NCBI GenBank assembly: GCA_001914195.1
Contig: MKYF01000016.1
Span: forward strand, 5,614-69,613
Direction: 5' to 3'
Length of the DNA stretch: 64,000 nucleotides
Source: Streptococcus mitis
GTDB taxonomy: Bacteria > Bacillota > Bacilli > Lactobacillales > Streptococcaceae
A program made the position numbers and the translations under genes. Position 1 is the first letter of the stretch. Each line of letters opens with the position of its first letter. The notes below the pieces were generated by a model. That model saw only the letters and a program-made list of their open reading frames with translations, ran no database searches and was not told where the DNA came from. This document shows positions 1 to 7,669 of this stretch, in pieces.

Positions 1-451
1 TTTATTGAACAGAAGTATTCTTGATAATATAACTTTAAAGCACGAAGTTACTTCACAAAAGATAGAGGAAGTTTGTAAAGCAGTTCAAATCTATGATGAA
101 ATCATAGCTATGCCGATGAAATTTAATACTATCATCTCAGAGATGGGTTCAAATATTTTAGGTGGTCAAAGACAATGGATAGCACTGGCACGTGCATTAA
201 TAAATAATCTTAGTATTGTAATTTTAGATGAAGCAACTAGTACATTAGACACTATTAATGAGGAAAGAATAACAAAGTATATAAAAAGTCAGGGCTGTAC
301 TCAAATAATTGTAGCTCATAGATTGTCAACGATTAAGAATGCGAATATTATTTTTGTAATGAAAGGTGGTAAGATTGTTGAGTCAGGAAATCATAAGTAC
401 TTAATGGCTCTTGGTGGAGAGTACTACAGCTTATATACAAAAAGGAAATGA
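1..451 (+). CDS. C-terminal part of a peptide/bacteriocin ABC exporter (cut by window edge)
   Basis: Only the nucleotide-binding part is in the window; the frame is open from base 2, so the gene begins upstream. An ABC signature in variant form (ILGGQRQ instead of LSGGQRQ) is followed by Walker B (VILDEATS), the H-loop (VAHRLS) and a typical exporter C-terminus (GGKIVESGNH, then a Tyr-rich tail). This arrangement is usual for fused membrane/ATPase exporters of the bacteriocin or lantibiotic type, which move peptides out of the cell. A small membrane-protein gene and a broken ATPase start follow, which also fits a bacteriocin locus. The substrate cannot be told from this fragment. The Ser-to-Leu/Gly change in the signature is unusual and may reduce activity. 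Confidence 0.75.
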   Translation, partial: LLNRSILDNITLKHEVTSQKIEEVCKAVQIYDEIIAMPMKFNTIISEMGSNILGGQRQWIALARALINNLSIVILDEATSTLDTINEERITKYIKSQGCTQIIVAHRLSTIKNANIIFVMKGGKIVESGNHKYLMALGGEYYSLYTKRK

Positions 452-463
452 GGTGTACAGAAA

Positions 464-634
464 ATGAAGAAAGAAAATGAATATGTAATTTCAACAGCAG
501 CCTTACTAGGGGTGATGATTGGAATAGTGTTTGCTATTTTTTTAGATTTTCCAGTTGAATATGGTATTTCTTTAGGTTTGTTGAATGGAATAGTATTGGG
601 TTCACTGATTTCTTACAAAAACAATAAAAATTAA
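464..634 (+). CDS. 56-aa two-helix membrane peptide, function unknown
   Basis: An ATG at 464 lies 12 bases after the stop of the ABC exporter, and the frame runs 56 codons. The product has a short charged start (MKKENEY), one hydrophobic stretch (about residues 9-25), a second (about 31-50) and a basic tail (YKNNKN), so it is predicted to be a membrane hairpin. Position directly behind an exporter suggests an immunity or accessory peptide of a bacteriocin locus, but there is no motif to prove this. The spacing and base composition match the exporter gene, so co-transcription is likely. Confidence 0.5.
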   Translation: MKKENEYVISTAALLGVMIGIVFAIFLDFPVEYGISLGLLNGIVLGSLISYKNNKN

Positions 635-667
635 GCATAATTTTTTGCTGTAAACTAAGGAGTAGAG

Positions 668-736
668 ATGGCTATAGTTGAAATTATAAATCTAACAAAA
701 AGCTTTAAAGATATTGAAGTTATTCATAACACTTAA
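668..736 (+). pseudogene. 5' remnant of an ABC transporter ATPase gene
   Basis: An ATG with a good ribosome binding site (aaggagtagag) starts a frame of 22 codons. Its product (MAIVEIINLTKSFKDIEVIH) is the usual first beta-strand of an ABC ATPase, then a TAA follows at 734 and no Walker A motif comes after it. It reads as a decapitated transporter gene of the same bacteriocin region, its body lost by deletion or rearrangement. A terminator follows shortly after. Confidence 0.55.
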
Positions 737-775
737 ATAATAGAGCAACTACATTAGTAGCTTAAAAACATGATT

Positions 776-810
776 AAACCGCTATTCTTAGGAGTAGCGG
801 TTTTTCTTTT
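776..810 (+). terminator. Rho-independent terminator
   Basis: AAACCGCTA (776-784) pairs with TAGCGGTTT (795-803), followed by a T-rich tract. It ends the bacteriocin-type transcripts on the left. Confidence 0.75.
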
Positions 811-870
811 TGTTCAAGAAGGGGCAAAAAAGGGGCGAGTAAGTAATTTTCCAACTTTTGAACTCAACAT

Positions 871-898
871 AAAAATCCCCAATCGTAGCGATTGAGGA
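871..898 (-). terminator. Terminator of gdhA
   Basis: On the minus strand CCTCAATCG, a CTA loop and CGATTGGGG are followed by ATTTTTATG. It lies 16 bases beyond the gdhA stop. Confidence 0.75.
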
Positions 899-913
899 TC
901 GAGCAAATAACTC

Positions 914-2260
914 TTAAACAATACCTTGTGCAATCATAGCGTTTGCTACATTTTCAAAGGCAGCAATGTTTGCTCCTGCAAGGTAGTCTTTATCAAGACC
1001 ATATGTTTCTGAAGTTGTTTTAGCTGTGTTGAAGATGTTTGTCATGATGTCTTTGAGACGTCCATCAACTTCTTCACGAGTCCATAAGAGGCGAAGGCTA
1101 TTTTGGCTCATTTCAAGAGCTGAAACGGCTACACCACCAGCGTTGGCAGCTTTTGCAGGTCCGTAGAAGATACCATTTTCTTTGTATACTTTGATGGCAT
1201 CAAGGTCGCTTGGCATGTTAGCACCTTCAGATACACAGATAACGCCTTGAGCAACCAAACGTTTAGCTGCTTCACCGTTGATTTCGTTTTGAGTCGCACA
1301 TGGAAGAGCGATGTCATAGTTTCCAGCATAAGTCCATACAGAACCTTCATGATAAGTAGCAGTTGCTTTCTCAGCAGTATACTCAGTCAAACGAGCGCGA
1401 CGTTTTTCTTTAACATCAACCAAAAGATCGAAGTCGATACCATTTTCATCGATGACATAGCCGTTTGAGTCAGATACAGAGATTACAGTAGCACCAAGTT
1501 CAGTTGCTTTTTGAAGAGCGTATTGAGCAACGTTACCAGAACCTGAAATAACCACTTTCTTACCAGCAAAGCTGTTACCGTTAGCTTTGAGCATTTCTTC
1601 AGTGTAGTAAACCAAACCGTAACCAGTTGCTTCTGGACGAATCAAGCTACCACCAAACCCAAGAGGTTTACCAGTCAAGACACCAGCATCAAATTGGTTA
1701 AGGCGTTTGTATTGACCGAAAAGGTAACCAATCTCACGTCCCCCAACACCGATATCACCAGCAGGTACGTCTAGTGATGGTCCGATGTGTTTTTGCAACT
1801 CAGTCATGAAGCTTTGGCAGAAGCGCATCACTTCAGCATCTGTTTTACCTTTAGGATCGAAGTCTGATCCACCTTTACCTCCTCCGATTGGAAGTCCAGT
1901 CAAGACGTTTTTGAAGATTTGTTCAAATCCGAGGAATTTCAAAATCCCTTGGTTAACAGTTGGGTGGAAACGAAGTCCGCCTTTGTATGGTCCAACAGCT
2001 GAGTTAAATTGAACACGGTAACCGCGGTTGACTTGAATTTTTCCATCACGGTCAACCCAAGGAACACGGAAAGAAATCACGCGTTCTGGCTCAGTAATAC
2101 GTGCCAAGATATTTTCTTCGATATACTCAGGGTGTTTTTCAAATACAGGTTCTAAAGTGTTGAAAAATTCTTCAACAGCTTGGAGGAATTCAGCCTCGTG
2201 CCCGTTACGAGCTTTTACAGTTTCAAACACGCTTTGGATATATTCTTTAGCAGATGTCAT
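914..2260 (-). CDS. gdhA: NADP-specific glutamate dehydrogenase
   Basis: Hexameric cytoplasmic enzyme making glutamate from 2-oxoglutarate, ammonia and NADPH. The 448-aa product carries the glutamate-binding and catalytic lysine region (GPYKGGLRFHP, PIGGGKGGSDFDPKGK) and a Rossmann coenzyme site (VVISGSGNVAQYA). An in-frame upstream ATG would add 13 residues, but MTSAKEYIQS at 2260 is preceded by AAGGAGAACGAT, an excellent ribosome binding site, and gives the family's usual length, so I chose it. The gene stands alone, opposite in direction to pyrD, with its own terminator. Confidence 0.95.
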   Translation of the reverse strand: MTSAKEYIQSVFETVKARNGHEAEFLQAVEEFFNTLEPVFEKHPEYIEENILARITEPERVISFRVPWVDRDGKIQVNRGYRVQFNSAVGPYKGGLRFHPTVNQGILKFLGFEQIFKNVLTGLPIGGGKGGSDFDPKGKTDAEVMRFCQSFMTELQKHIGPSLDVPAGDIGVGGREIGYLFGQYKRLNQFDAGVLTGKPLGFGGSLIRPEATGYGLVYYTEEMLKANGNSFAGKKVVISGSGNVAQYALQKATELGATVISVSDSNGYVIDENGIDFDLLVDVKEKRRARLTEYTAEKATATYHEGSVWTYAGNYDIALPCATQNEINGEAAKRLVAQGVICVSEGANMPSDLDAIKVYKENGIFYGPAKAANAGGVAVSALEMSQNSLRLLWTREEVDGRLKDIMTNIFNTAKTTSETYGLDKDYLAGANIAAFENVANAMIAQGIV

Positions 2261-2464
2261 ATCGTTCTCCTTAAATTCTAATTTAATTATGTGTGTCATT
2301 ATAGCAGAATTTTTTTTAACTGTAAAGAGAAAAACAAAAATTTTCTAAAAATTCTTTCAATTTGATTTTTGGGATTGTTTAAAATTGGAATTTTTTGAAA
2401 GTAGATAAAAAACGAACCTTTTTCTTGTAAATATCTTTCTCAAAGAGAAAATCTGAAAATGTGG

Positions 2465-2470
2465 TATAAT
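2465..2470 (+). promoter_or_regulatory. -10 element of the pyrD promoter
   Basis: TATAAT with TGTG just upstream, about 34 bases before the pyrD start. No good -35 hexamer is visible, as is common for extended -10 promoters of streptococci. Confidence 0.5.
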
Positions 2471-2504
2471 ATTAGCAATAAAAGGAATCTGGAGGATCAG
2501 AATC

Positions 2505-3440
2505 ATGGTATCAACGAAAACACAAATTGCTGGTTTTGAGTTTGACAACTGCTTGATGAATGCAGCAGGTGTGGCTTGTATGACGATAGCAGAGTTAGAG
2601 GGTGTTAAAAACTCAGTTGCAGGAACCTTTGTCACAAAGACAGCGACCTTGGACTTTCGTCAGGGAAATCCTGAGCCACGCTATCAAGATGTCCCACTTG
2701 GTTCTATCAACTCTATGGGTTTGCCGAATAATGGCTTAGACTATTATTTGGACTACCTTTTGGATCTGCAGGAAAAAGAGCCAAACCGGACTTTCTTCTT
2801 ATCTCTAGTTGGCATGTCTCCAGAGGAAACTCATACTATCTTGAAAAAAGTCCAAGAGAGTGATTTTCGTGGTCTGACTGAGCTAAATCTCTCCTGTCCA
2901 AATGTTCCAGGAAAACCTCAGATTGCCTATGATTTTGAGACAACAGACCGGATTTTGGCAGAGGTGTTTGCCTACTTCACCAAACCTCTTGGAATTAAAT
3001 TGCCACCATATTTTGACATTGTTCACTTTGACCAAGCGGCAGCTATTTTCAACAAGTATCCGCTCAAGTTTGTCAACTGCGTCAACTCTATCGGAAACGG
3101 CCTTTATATAGAAGATGAGTCTGTCGTTATTCGTCCTAAAAATGGTTTCGGTGGCATTGGTGGGGAGTATATTAAACCAACTGCTCTAGCTAATGTTCAT
3201 GCCTTTTATCAACGCTTAAATCCTCAAATCCAAATCATCGGAACAGGTGGCGTTTTGACTGGTCGTGATGCCTTTGAACATATCCTCTGTGGAGCAAGTA
3301 TGGTGCAGGTGGGAACCACCCTTCACAAAGAAGGAGTTGGTGCTTTTGATCGTATTACTAATGAACTGAAAGCAATCATGGCGGAAAAAGGGTACGAAAG
3401 CCTAGAAGATTTCCGTGGGAAATTGCGCTATATTGATTAA
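2505..3440 (+). CDS. pyrD: Dihydroorotate dehydrogenase A (fumarate-linked, class 1A)
   Basis: FMN enzyme of pyrimidine synthesis that oxidises dihydroorotate to orotate in the cytosol. The 311-aa product has the class 1A catalytic loop with cysteine (NLSCPNVPGKPQ), the opening VSTKTQIAGFEFDN, an FMN phosphate site (IIGTGGVLTGRDAFEHILCGA) and the length of the lactococcal PyrDA type. Class 1A enzymes use fumarate as acceptor and need no PyrK partner, and none is encoded nearby. GGAGG sits 7 bases before the ATG. holA follows after 32 bases and may be co-transcribed. Confidence 0.93.
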   Translation: MVSTKTQIAGFEFDNCLMNAAGVACMTIAELEGVKNSVAGTFVTKTATLDFRQGNPEPRYQDVPLGSINSMGLPNNGLDYYLDYLLDLQEKEPNRTFFLSLVGMSPEETHTILKKVQESDFRGLTELNLSCPNVPGKPQIAYDFETTDRILAEVFAYFTKPLGIKLPPYFDIVHFDQAAAIFNKYPLKFVNCVNSIGNGLYIEDESVVIRPKNGFGGIGGEYIKPTALANVHAFYQRLNPQIQIIGTGGVLTGRDAFEHILCGASMVQVGTTLHKEGVGAFDRITNELKAIMAEKGYESLEDFRGKLRYID

Positions 3441-3472
3441 ATTCATTAAAAAATCAGAAGAAAGGAGAGAAG

Positions 3473-4510
3473 ATGCTAGCCATTGAAGAAAGTCAGAAGT
3501 TGACTTTATCAAATTTACCTAGTCTGAGCCTTTTTACAGGGACAGACCAGGGCCAGTTTGAAGTGATGAAGAGTCAAGTGTTGAAACAGATTGGCTATGA
3601 TTCTGCTGACCTCAACTTTGCCTACTTTGATATGAAAGAAGTAGTTTACAAGGATGTAGAACTGGAGTTGGTCAGCCTTCCTTTCTTTGCGGATGAGAAA
3701 ATCGTGATATTGGATCATTTTATCGATATCACAACAGCCAAGAAACGCTTTTTAACAGATGATGAACTCAAGTCGTTTGAGGAATACCTTGATAACCATT
3801 CACCAACAACCAAGTTGTTGATTTTTGCGGAAGGAAAATTGGATAGCAAAAGACGGTTGGTTAAATTACTTAAGCGTGATGCCAAGGTCTTTGATGCAGT
3901 AGAAGCAAAAGAACAAGAATTGCGCCAGTATTTCCAAAAGTGGAGCCAGAAAGAAGGTCTGCAGTTTACCAAGAATTCTTTTGAAAATCTCCTTATCAAG
4001 TCGGGTTTTCAATTTAGCGAAATCCAGAAAAATCTCCTCTTTTTACAGTCCTATAAGGAAGACTCTGTTATCGAGGAAGAGGATATTGTTAACGCAATTC
4101 CCAAGACCTTGCAGGACAATATTTTTGATTTAACTCAGTTTATTCTGACTAAAAAGATGGATCAGGCGCGCGATTTGGTTAGAGACTTGACCTTGCAAGG
4201 GGAAGATGAAATCAAGTTGATTGCAGTCATGCTAGGACAATTTCGGACTTTTACTCAGGTGAAGATTTTGGCGGAGTCTGGGCAAACAGAATCGCAGATT
4301 GCAAGTAGTCTAGGAAGTTTTCTCGGACGCAATCCTAATCCCTATCAAATCAAGTTTGCGTTGAGGGATTCACGAGGACTTTCCTTGAGCTTTTTGAAGC
4401 AAGCTATCTCTTATTTGATTGAGACAGACTATCAGATTAAGACAGGTTTTTATGAAAAGAGTTTCCTTTTTGAAAAGGCACTCTTACAGATTGCTAGTCA
4501 GGTAAATTGA
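3473..4510 (+). CDS. holA: DNA polymerase III subunit delta
   Basis: Clamp-loader delta subunit (YqeN family), which opens the sliding clamp during replication. The 345-aa product shows the family pattern: SLFTGTDQGQFEV near the start in place of a Walker A, LPFFADEKIVILDHF (around residue 70), and the middle region FEEYLDNHSPTTKLLIFAEGKLDSKRRLVK, interrupted here only by my citing it in parts, with a helical C-terminus. AAGGAGAG precedes the ATG. It lies between pyrD and sodA, as in pneumococcus. Confidence 0.9.
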   Translation: MLAIEESQKLTLSNLPSLSLFTGTDQGQFEVMKSQVLKQIGYDSADLNFAYFDMKEVVYKDVELELVSLPFFADEKIVILDHFIDITTAKKRFLTDDELKSFEEYLDNHSPTTKLLIFAEGKLDSKRRLVKLLKRDAKVFDAVEAKEQELRQYFQKWSQKEGLQFTKNSFENLLIKSGFQFSEIQKNLLFLQSYKEDSVIEEEDIVNAIPKTLQDNIFDLTQFILTKKMDQARDLVRDLTLQGEDEIKLIAVMLGQFRTFTQVKILAESGQTESQIASSLGSFLGRNPNPYQIKFALRDSRGLSLSFLKQAISYLIETDYQIKTGFYEKSFLFEKALLQIASQVN

Positions 4511-4529
4511 TATTTTTTTGAAACTATAA

Positions 4530-4558
4530 CCCGCGTCAAGATTATCTTGTCGTGGGTT
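4530..4558 (+). terminator. Hairpin terminator after holA
   Basis: ACCCGCG and CGTGGGT pair around a loop rich in A and T, followed by TTCTTG. It is only a moderately strong terminator. Confidence 0.5.
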
Positions 4559-4578
4559 TCTTGCTGATTTGCTTGTTT

Positions 4579-4683
4579 TATACTCAATGAAAATCAAAGA
4601 GCAAACTAGGAAACTAGCCGCAGGCTTTACTTGAGTACGGCAAGGCGACGTTGACGCAGTTTGAAGAGATTTTCGAAGAGTAT
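4579..4683 (-). repeat. BOX element 1 (boxA-boxC, no boxB)
   Basis: The segment from TATACTCAATGAAAATCAAAG to TTTTCGAAGAGTAT contains the core TACGGCAAGGCGACGTTGACG, nearly the standard BOX-PCR primer sequence. boxC lies at the left and boxA at the right, so the element reads A to C on the minus strand. BOX elements are short non-coding, MITE-like repeats of Mitis-group streptococci. This copy lies between holA and sodA. Confidence 0.93.
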
Positions 4684-4788
4684 GATTAGAAAGTATTTCA
4701 GTGAATTCTTCATCTATAAGCAAAAAACTTGAAAAAAGTGAATGTTTGCGTTATCATTTTCATATAGAAAGAAAAAGAGGTATTACAG

Positions 4789-5394
4789 ATGGCTATTATC
4801 TTACCAGATCTTCCATATGCATACGACGCTTTGGAACCATACATCGATTCGGAAACAATGCACTTGCACCATGACAAACACCATCAAACTTATGTCAACA
4901 ATGCTAATGCAGCTCTTGAAAAACACCCTGAAATCGGTGAAGACCTTGAAGCTTTGCTTGCTGATGTAGAATCAATCCCAGCTGATATCCGTCAAGCGCT
5001 TATCAACAATGGTGGTGGACACTTGAACCACGCTCTTTTCTGGGAATTGATGACTCCTGAAAAAACAGCTCCTTCAGCAGAACTGGCAGCAGCAATCGAT
5101 GCAACATTTGGTTCATTTGAAGAATTCCAAGCAGCCTTCACTGCAGCAGCAACAACTCGTTTTGGTTCTGGCTGGGCATGGTTGGTTGTCAATAAAGAAG
5201 GGAAGCTTGAAGTGACTTCAACAGCAAACCAAGACACACCAATCTCAGAAGGCAAAAAACCAATCTTGGGCTTGGACGTTTGGGAACATGCTTACTACGT
5301 GAAATACCGCAACGTGCGTCCTGACTACATCAAAGCTTTCTTCTCAGTAATCAACTGGAACAAAGTAGATGAATTGTACGCAGCTGCTAAATAA
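4789..5394 (+). CDS. sodA: Manganese superoxide dismutase
   Basis: Converts superoxide to hydrogen peroxide and oxygen in the cytoplasm. The 201-aa product has all metal ligand motifs of the Mn/Fe family: HLHHDKHHQTYVNN near the start, NGGGHLNHALFW in the middle and DVWEHAYYVKYRN near the end. GSGWAWL supports the Mn type. The ATG at 4789 gives MAIILPDLPYAYDAL, the usual start. The gene has its own terminator and is probably monocistronic. Confidence 0.97.
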   Translation: MAIILPDLPYAYDALEPYIDSETMHLHHDKHHQTYVNNANAALEKHPEIGEDLEALLADVESIPADIRQALINNGGGHLNHALFWELMTPEKTAPSAELAAAIDATFGSFEEFQAAFTAAATTRFGSGWAWLVVNKEGKLEVTSTANQDTPISEGKKPILGLDVWEHAYYVKYRNVRPDYIKAFFSVINWNKVDELYAAAK

Positions 5395-5446
5395 TGATAG
5401 TTGTAGGGAAGAATTGTTCTTCTCTTTTTTAGGTTATATTATTTTG

Positions 5447-5473
5447 GTCTGACAAAATCGTCAGACTTTTTTC
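5447..5473 (+). terminator. Terminator downstream of sodA
   Basis: GTCTGAC, a 6-base loop AAAATC and GTCAGAC are followed by seven T. A weaker hairpin (GGGAAGAA/TTCTTCTC with a T run) lies just before it at 5406-5430. Confidence 0.85.
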
Positions 5474-5550
5474 ATTTTTATGAGAAACGTGCTAACTGCT
5501 AGAAATTATGGTAGAATAAAGTATTAAGTAATCGTGAAAAAAGGATATCT

Positions 5551-6081
5551 ATGCGAAAAGAAATTGCACCTGAATTATACAACTATAACAAGTTTCCTGG
5601 TCCTGAGTTCCATTTACACGGGGACAAGGTAGAAACGGAAGGGATAGCTTTTTCCTTGGTGGAAAATATCAAGGATGCCTTTGATGTGACGGCTTTTAAT
5701 CAGCGTTTTTCAGAAGTCTTAACCAAGTTTGATTATATCGTGGGAGACTGGAGTAACGAACAGCTTCGCCTACGAGGTTTTTATAAGGATGATAGAACAG
5801 AAGAAAAACTTGAAAAAATCAGTCGTTTACAAGACTACCTTTTAGAGTATTGTAGTTATGGTTGTGCCTATTTTGTCTTAGAAAATGAAGCCCCTAAGCG
5901 AGCATCATTTGACAAGAAAATGCGTAAGAAGGAAGAAGAAACACCTTCTAAAAAAGGAAAGAAACCGGCTCAAACCAAACGAAAACCGAATGCAGATAAG
6001 AAAAATAGACGTCGTCAGAAAGACCAGCATTCTCAGAAAGAGGACAAGGGACAACGTCATTTTGTCATTCGTCAGAAGTGA
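5551..6081 (+). CDS. yutD: YutD-family protein
   Basis: The first 120 residues match the YutD/DUF1027 pattern of Firmicutes (NYNKFPGPEFHLHGD; LTKFDYIVGDWSNEQLRLRGFY). The family's function is not established. The rest, about residues 130-176, is a low-complexity, very basic tail rich in Lys, Arg and Gln, suggesting RNA or acidic-surface contact. AAGGAT lies before the ATG. rlmN begins 20 bases downstream and the same pairing is seen in other streptococci, so an operon with rlmN and the VanZ-family gene is likely. An extended -10 (TATGGTAGAAT) is at 5508-5517. Confidence 0.8.
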   Translation: MRKEIAPELYNYNKFPGPEFHLHGDKVETEGIAFSLVENIKDAFDVTAFNQRFSEVLTKFDYIVGDWSNEQLRLRGFYKDDRTEEKLEKISRLQDYLLEYCSYGCAYFVLENEAPKRASFDKKMRKKEEETPSKKGKKPAQTKRKPNADKKNRRRQKDQHSQKEDKGQRHFVIRQK

Positions 6082-6101
6082 GTAGAGAATAAGGAGAAGA
6101 A

Positions 6102-7187
6102 ATGAAACCGTCAATTTATAGTTTAACACGTCAAACCATGCAGGAATGGGTATTGGAGCAGGGAGAAAAGAAATTCCGTGCAGATCAAATCTGGGAATGG
6201 CTTTACCGTAAACGTGTCCAGTCATTTGAAGAGATGACCAACCTGTCAAAAGATTTGATTGCTAAGCTTAATAATCAGTTTGTGGTCAATCCCTTGACAC
6301 AACGTATCGTTCAAGAGTCTGCTGATGGGACAGTTAAATATCTTTTTGAATTGCCAGATGGCATGTTGATTGAGACAGTACTCATGCGTCAACACTATGG
6401 TTTGTCAGTCTGTGTGACGACTCAGGTCGGCTGTAATATCGGTTGTACCTTCTGTGCCTCTGGTTTGATTAAGAAGCAACGTGACCTCAATAATGGGGAA
6501 ATCGTAGCGCAAATCATGCTGGTTCAGAAATACTTTGATGAGCGTGGTCAGGACGAACGCGTCAGCCATATCGTTGTCATGGGGATTGGTGAACCCTTTG
6601 ATAACTACAACAATGTCTTGAATTTCGTTCGTACCATCAATGATGACAAGGGAATGGCCATCGGTGCTCGTCATATTACAGTTTCAACTTCAGGTTTGGC
6701 CCATAAAATTCGTGATTTTGCTAATGAAGGTGTTCAGGTCAATCTTGCGGTTTCCCTTCACGCACCTAACAATGAATTGCGCTCAAGTATCATGAAGATT
6801 AACCGTGCCTTTCCGATTGAAAAGCTCTTCGCAGCAATTGAGTATTATATCGAAACAACCAATCGTCGTGTGACCTTTGAGTATATCATGCTCAATGAAG
6901 TTAATGACGGTGTAGAACAAGCCTTGGAATTGGCTGAATTGCTCAAGAATATCAAGAAATTGTCTTATGTAAACTTGATTCCTTATAACCCAGTTAGTGA
7001 GCATGACCAATATAGCCGTAGTCCCAAAGAGCGCGTGTTGGCTTTCTATGATACGCTTAAGAAAAAAGGGATCAACTGTGTTGTTCGTCAAGAACATGGT
7101 ACTGATATTGATGCAGCTTGTGGACAATTGCGTTCTAATACAATGAAACGTGACCGCCAGAAAGCAGTCGCAGCAGTCAATCCTTAA
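6102..7187 (+). CDS. rlmN: Dual-specificity 23S rRNA/tRNA adenine C2-methyltransferase
   Basis: Radical-SAM enzyme that methylates C2 of A2503 in 23S rRNA and A37 in some tRNAs. The radical-SAM cluster motif is C111-N-I-G-C115-T-F-C118. A conserved cysteine near the C-terminus (AACGQLRS) would carry the methyl intermediate. GIGEPFDNYNNV and VSTSG are further family motifs. Length 361 aa is normal. It overlaps the following VanZ-family gene by one base. Confidence 0.95.
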   Translation: MKPSIYSLTRQTMQEWVLEQGEKKFRADQIWEWLYRKRVQSFEEMTNLSKDLIAKLNNQFVVNPLTQRIVQESADGTVKYLFELPDGMLIETVLMRQHYGLSVCVTTQVGCNIGCTFCASGLIKKQRDLNNGEIVAQIMLVQKYFDERGQDERVSHIVVMGIGEPFDNYNNVLNFVRTINDDKGMAIGARHITVSTSGLAHKIRDFANEGVQVNLAVSLHAPNNELRSSIMKINRAFPIEKLFAAIEYYIETTNRRVTFEYIMLNEVNDGVEQALELAELLKNIKKLSYVNLIPYNPVSEHDQYSRSPKERVLAFYDTLKKKGINCVVRQEHGTDIDAACGQLRSNTMKRDRQKAVAAVNP

Positions 7188-7660
7188 TGATGAAGAAGAG
7201 TTATAATCATGTTTTGGTCTGGGGAGTCATTTTCTATAGTATTTGTATCGTTTACTTTTGTTTTACTCCTCAAGAACATTCTCCAATGGGGGTGGAAACT
7301 CCAGGTATTCAGCATCTTGGACACCTGGTTTTTCTTTTGACTCCTTTCAATTCTTTCTGGAAACTGGGCCAAGTGAGTGACATAGGACAATTATGTTGGA
7401 TTTTTCTACAAAATATCCTCAATGTCTTCTTGCTTTTTCCTCTGATGTTCCAACTCCTTTATCTCTTTCCAAATTTAAGGAAAACAAAAAGAGTTCTTCT
7501 TTTCAGTTTTCTAGTGAGTCTTGGAATCGAGTGTACGCAGTTAGTCTTGGACTTTTTCTTTGATTTTAATCGCGTCTTTGAGGTTGATGATTTGTGGACC
7601 AATACCTTGGGTGGCTATCTGGCTTGGCTCCTCTATAAACAATTACATAAAAACAAATAA
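7187..7660 (+). CDS. VanZ-family membrane protein
   Basis: 157 aa with four predicted membrane segments and the VanZ signature (FFLLTPFNSFW-like segment, then GIECTQLVLDFFFDFNRVFEVDDLWTNTLGG cited here only by its key residues E, Q, D-DL-NTLGG). VanZ proteins give low-level teicoplanin resistance in enterococci; the role in streptococcal core genomes is not known. The start ATG shares a base with the rlmN stop, so translation is coupled. A second ATG follows immediately at 7190. Confidence 0.8.
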   Translation: MMKKSYNHVLVWGVIFYSICIVYFCFTPQEHSPMGVETPGIQHLGHLVFLLTPFNSFWKLGQVSDIGQLCWIFLQNILNVFLLFPLMFQLLYLFPNLRKTKRVLLFSFLVSLGIECTQLVLDFFFDFNRVFEVDDLWTNTLGGYLAWLLYKQLHKNK

Positions 7661-7669
7661 GGAATTAAA

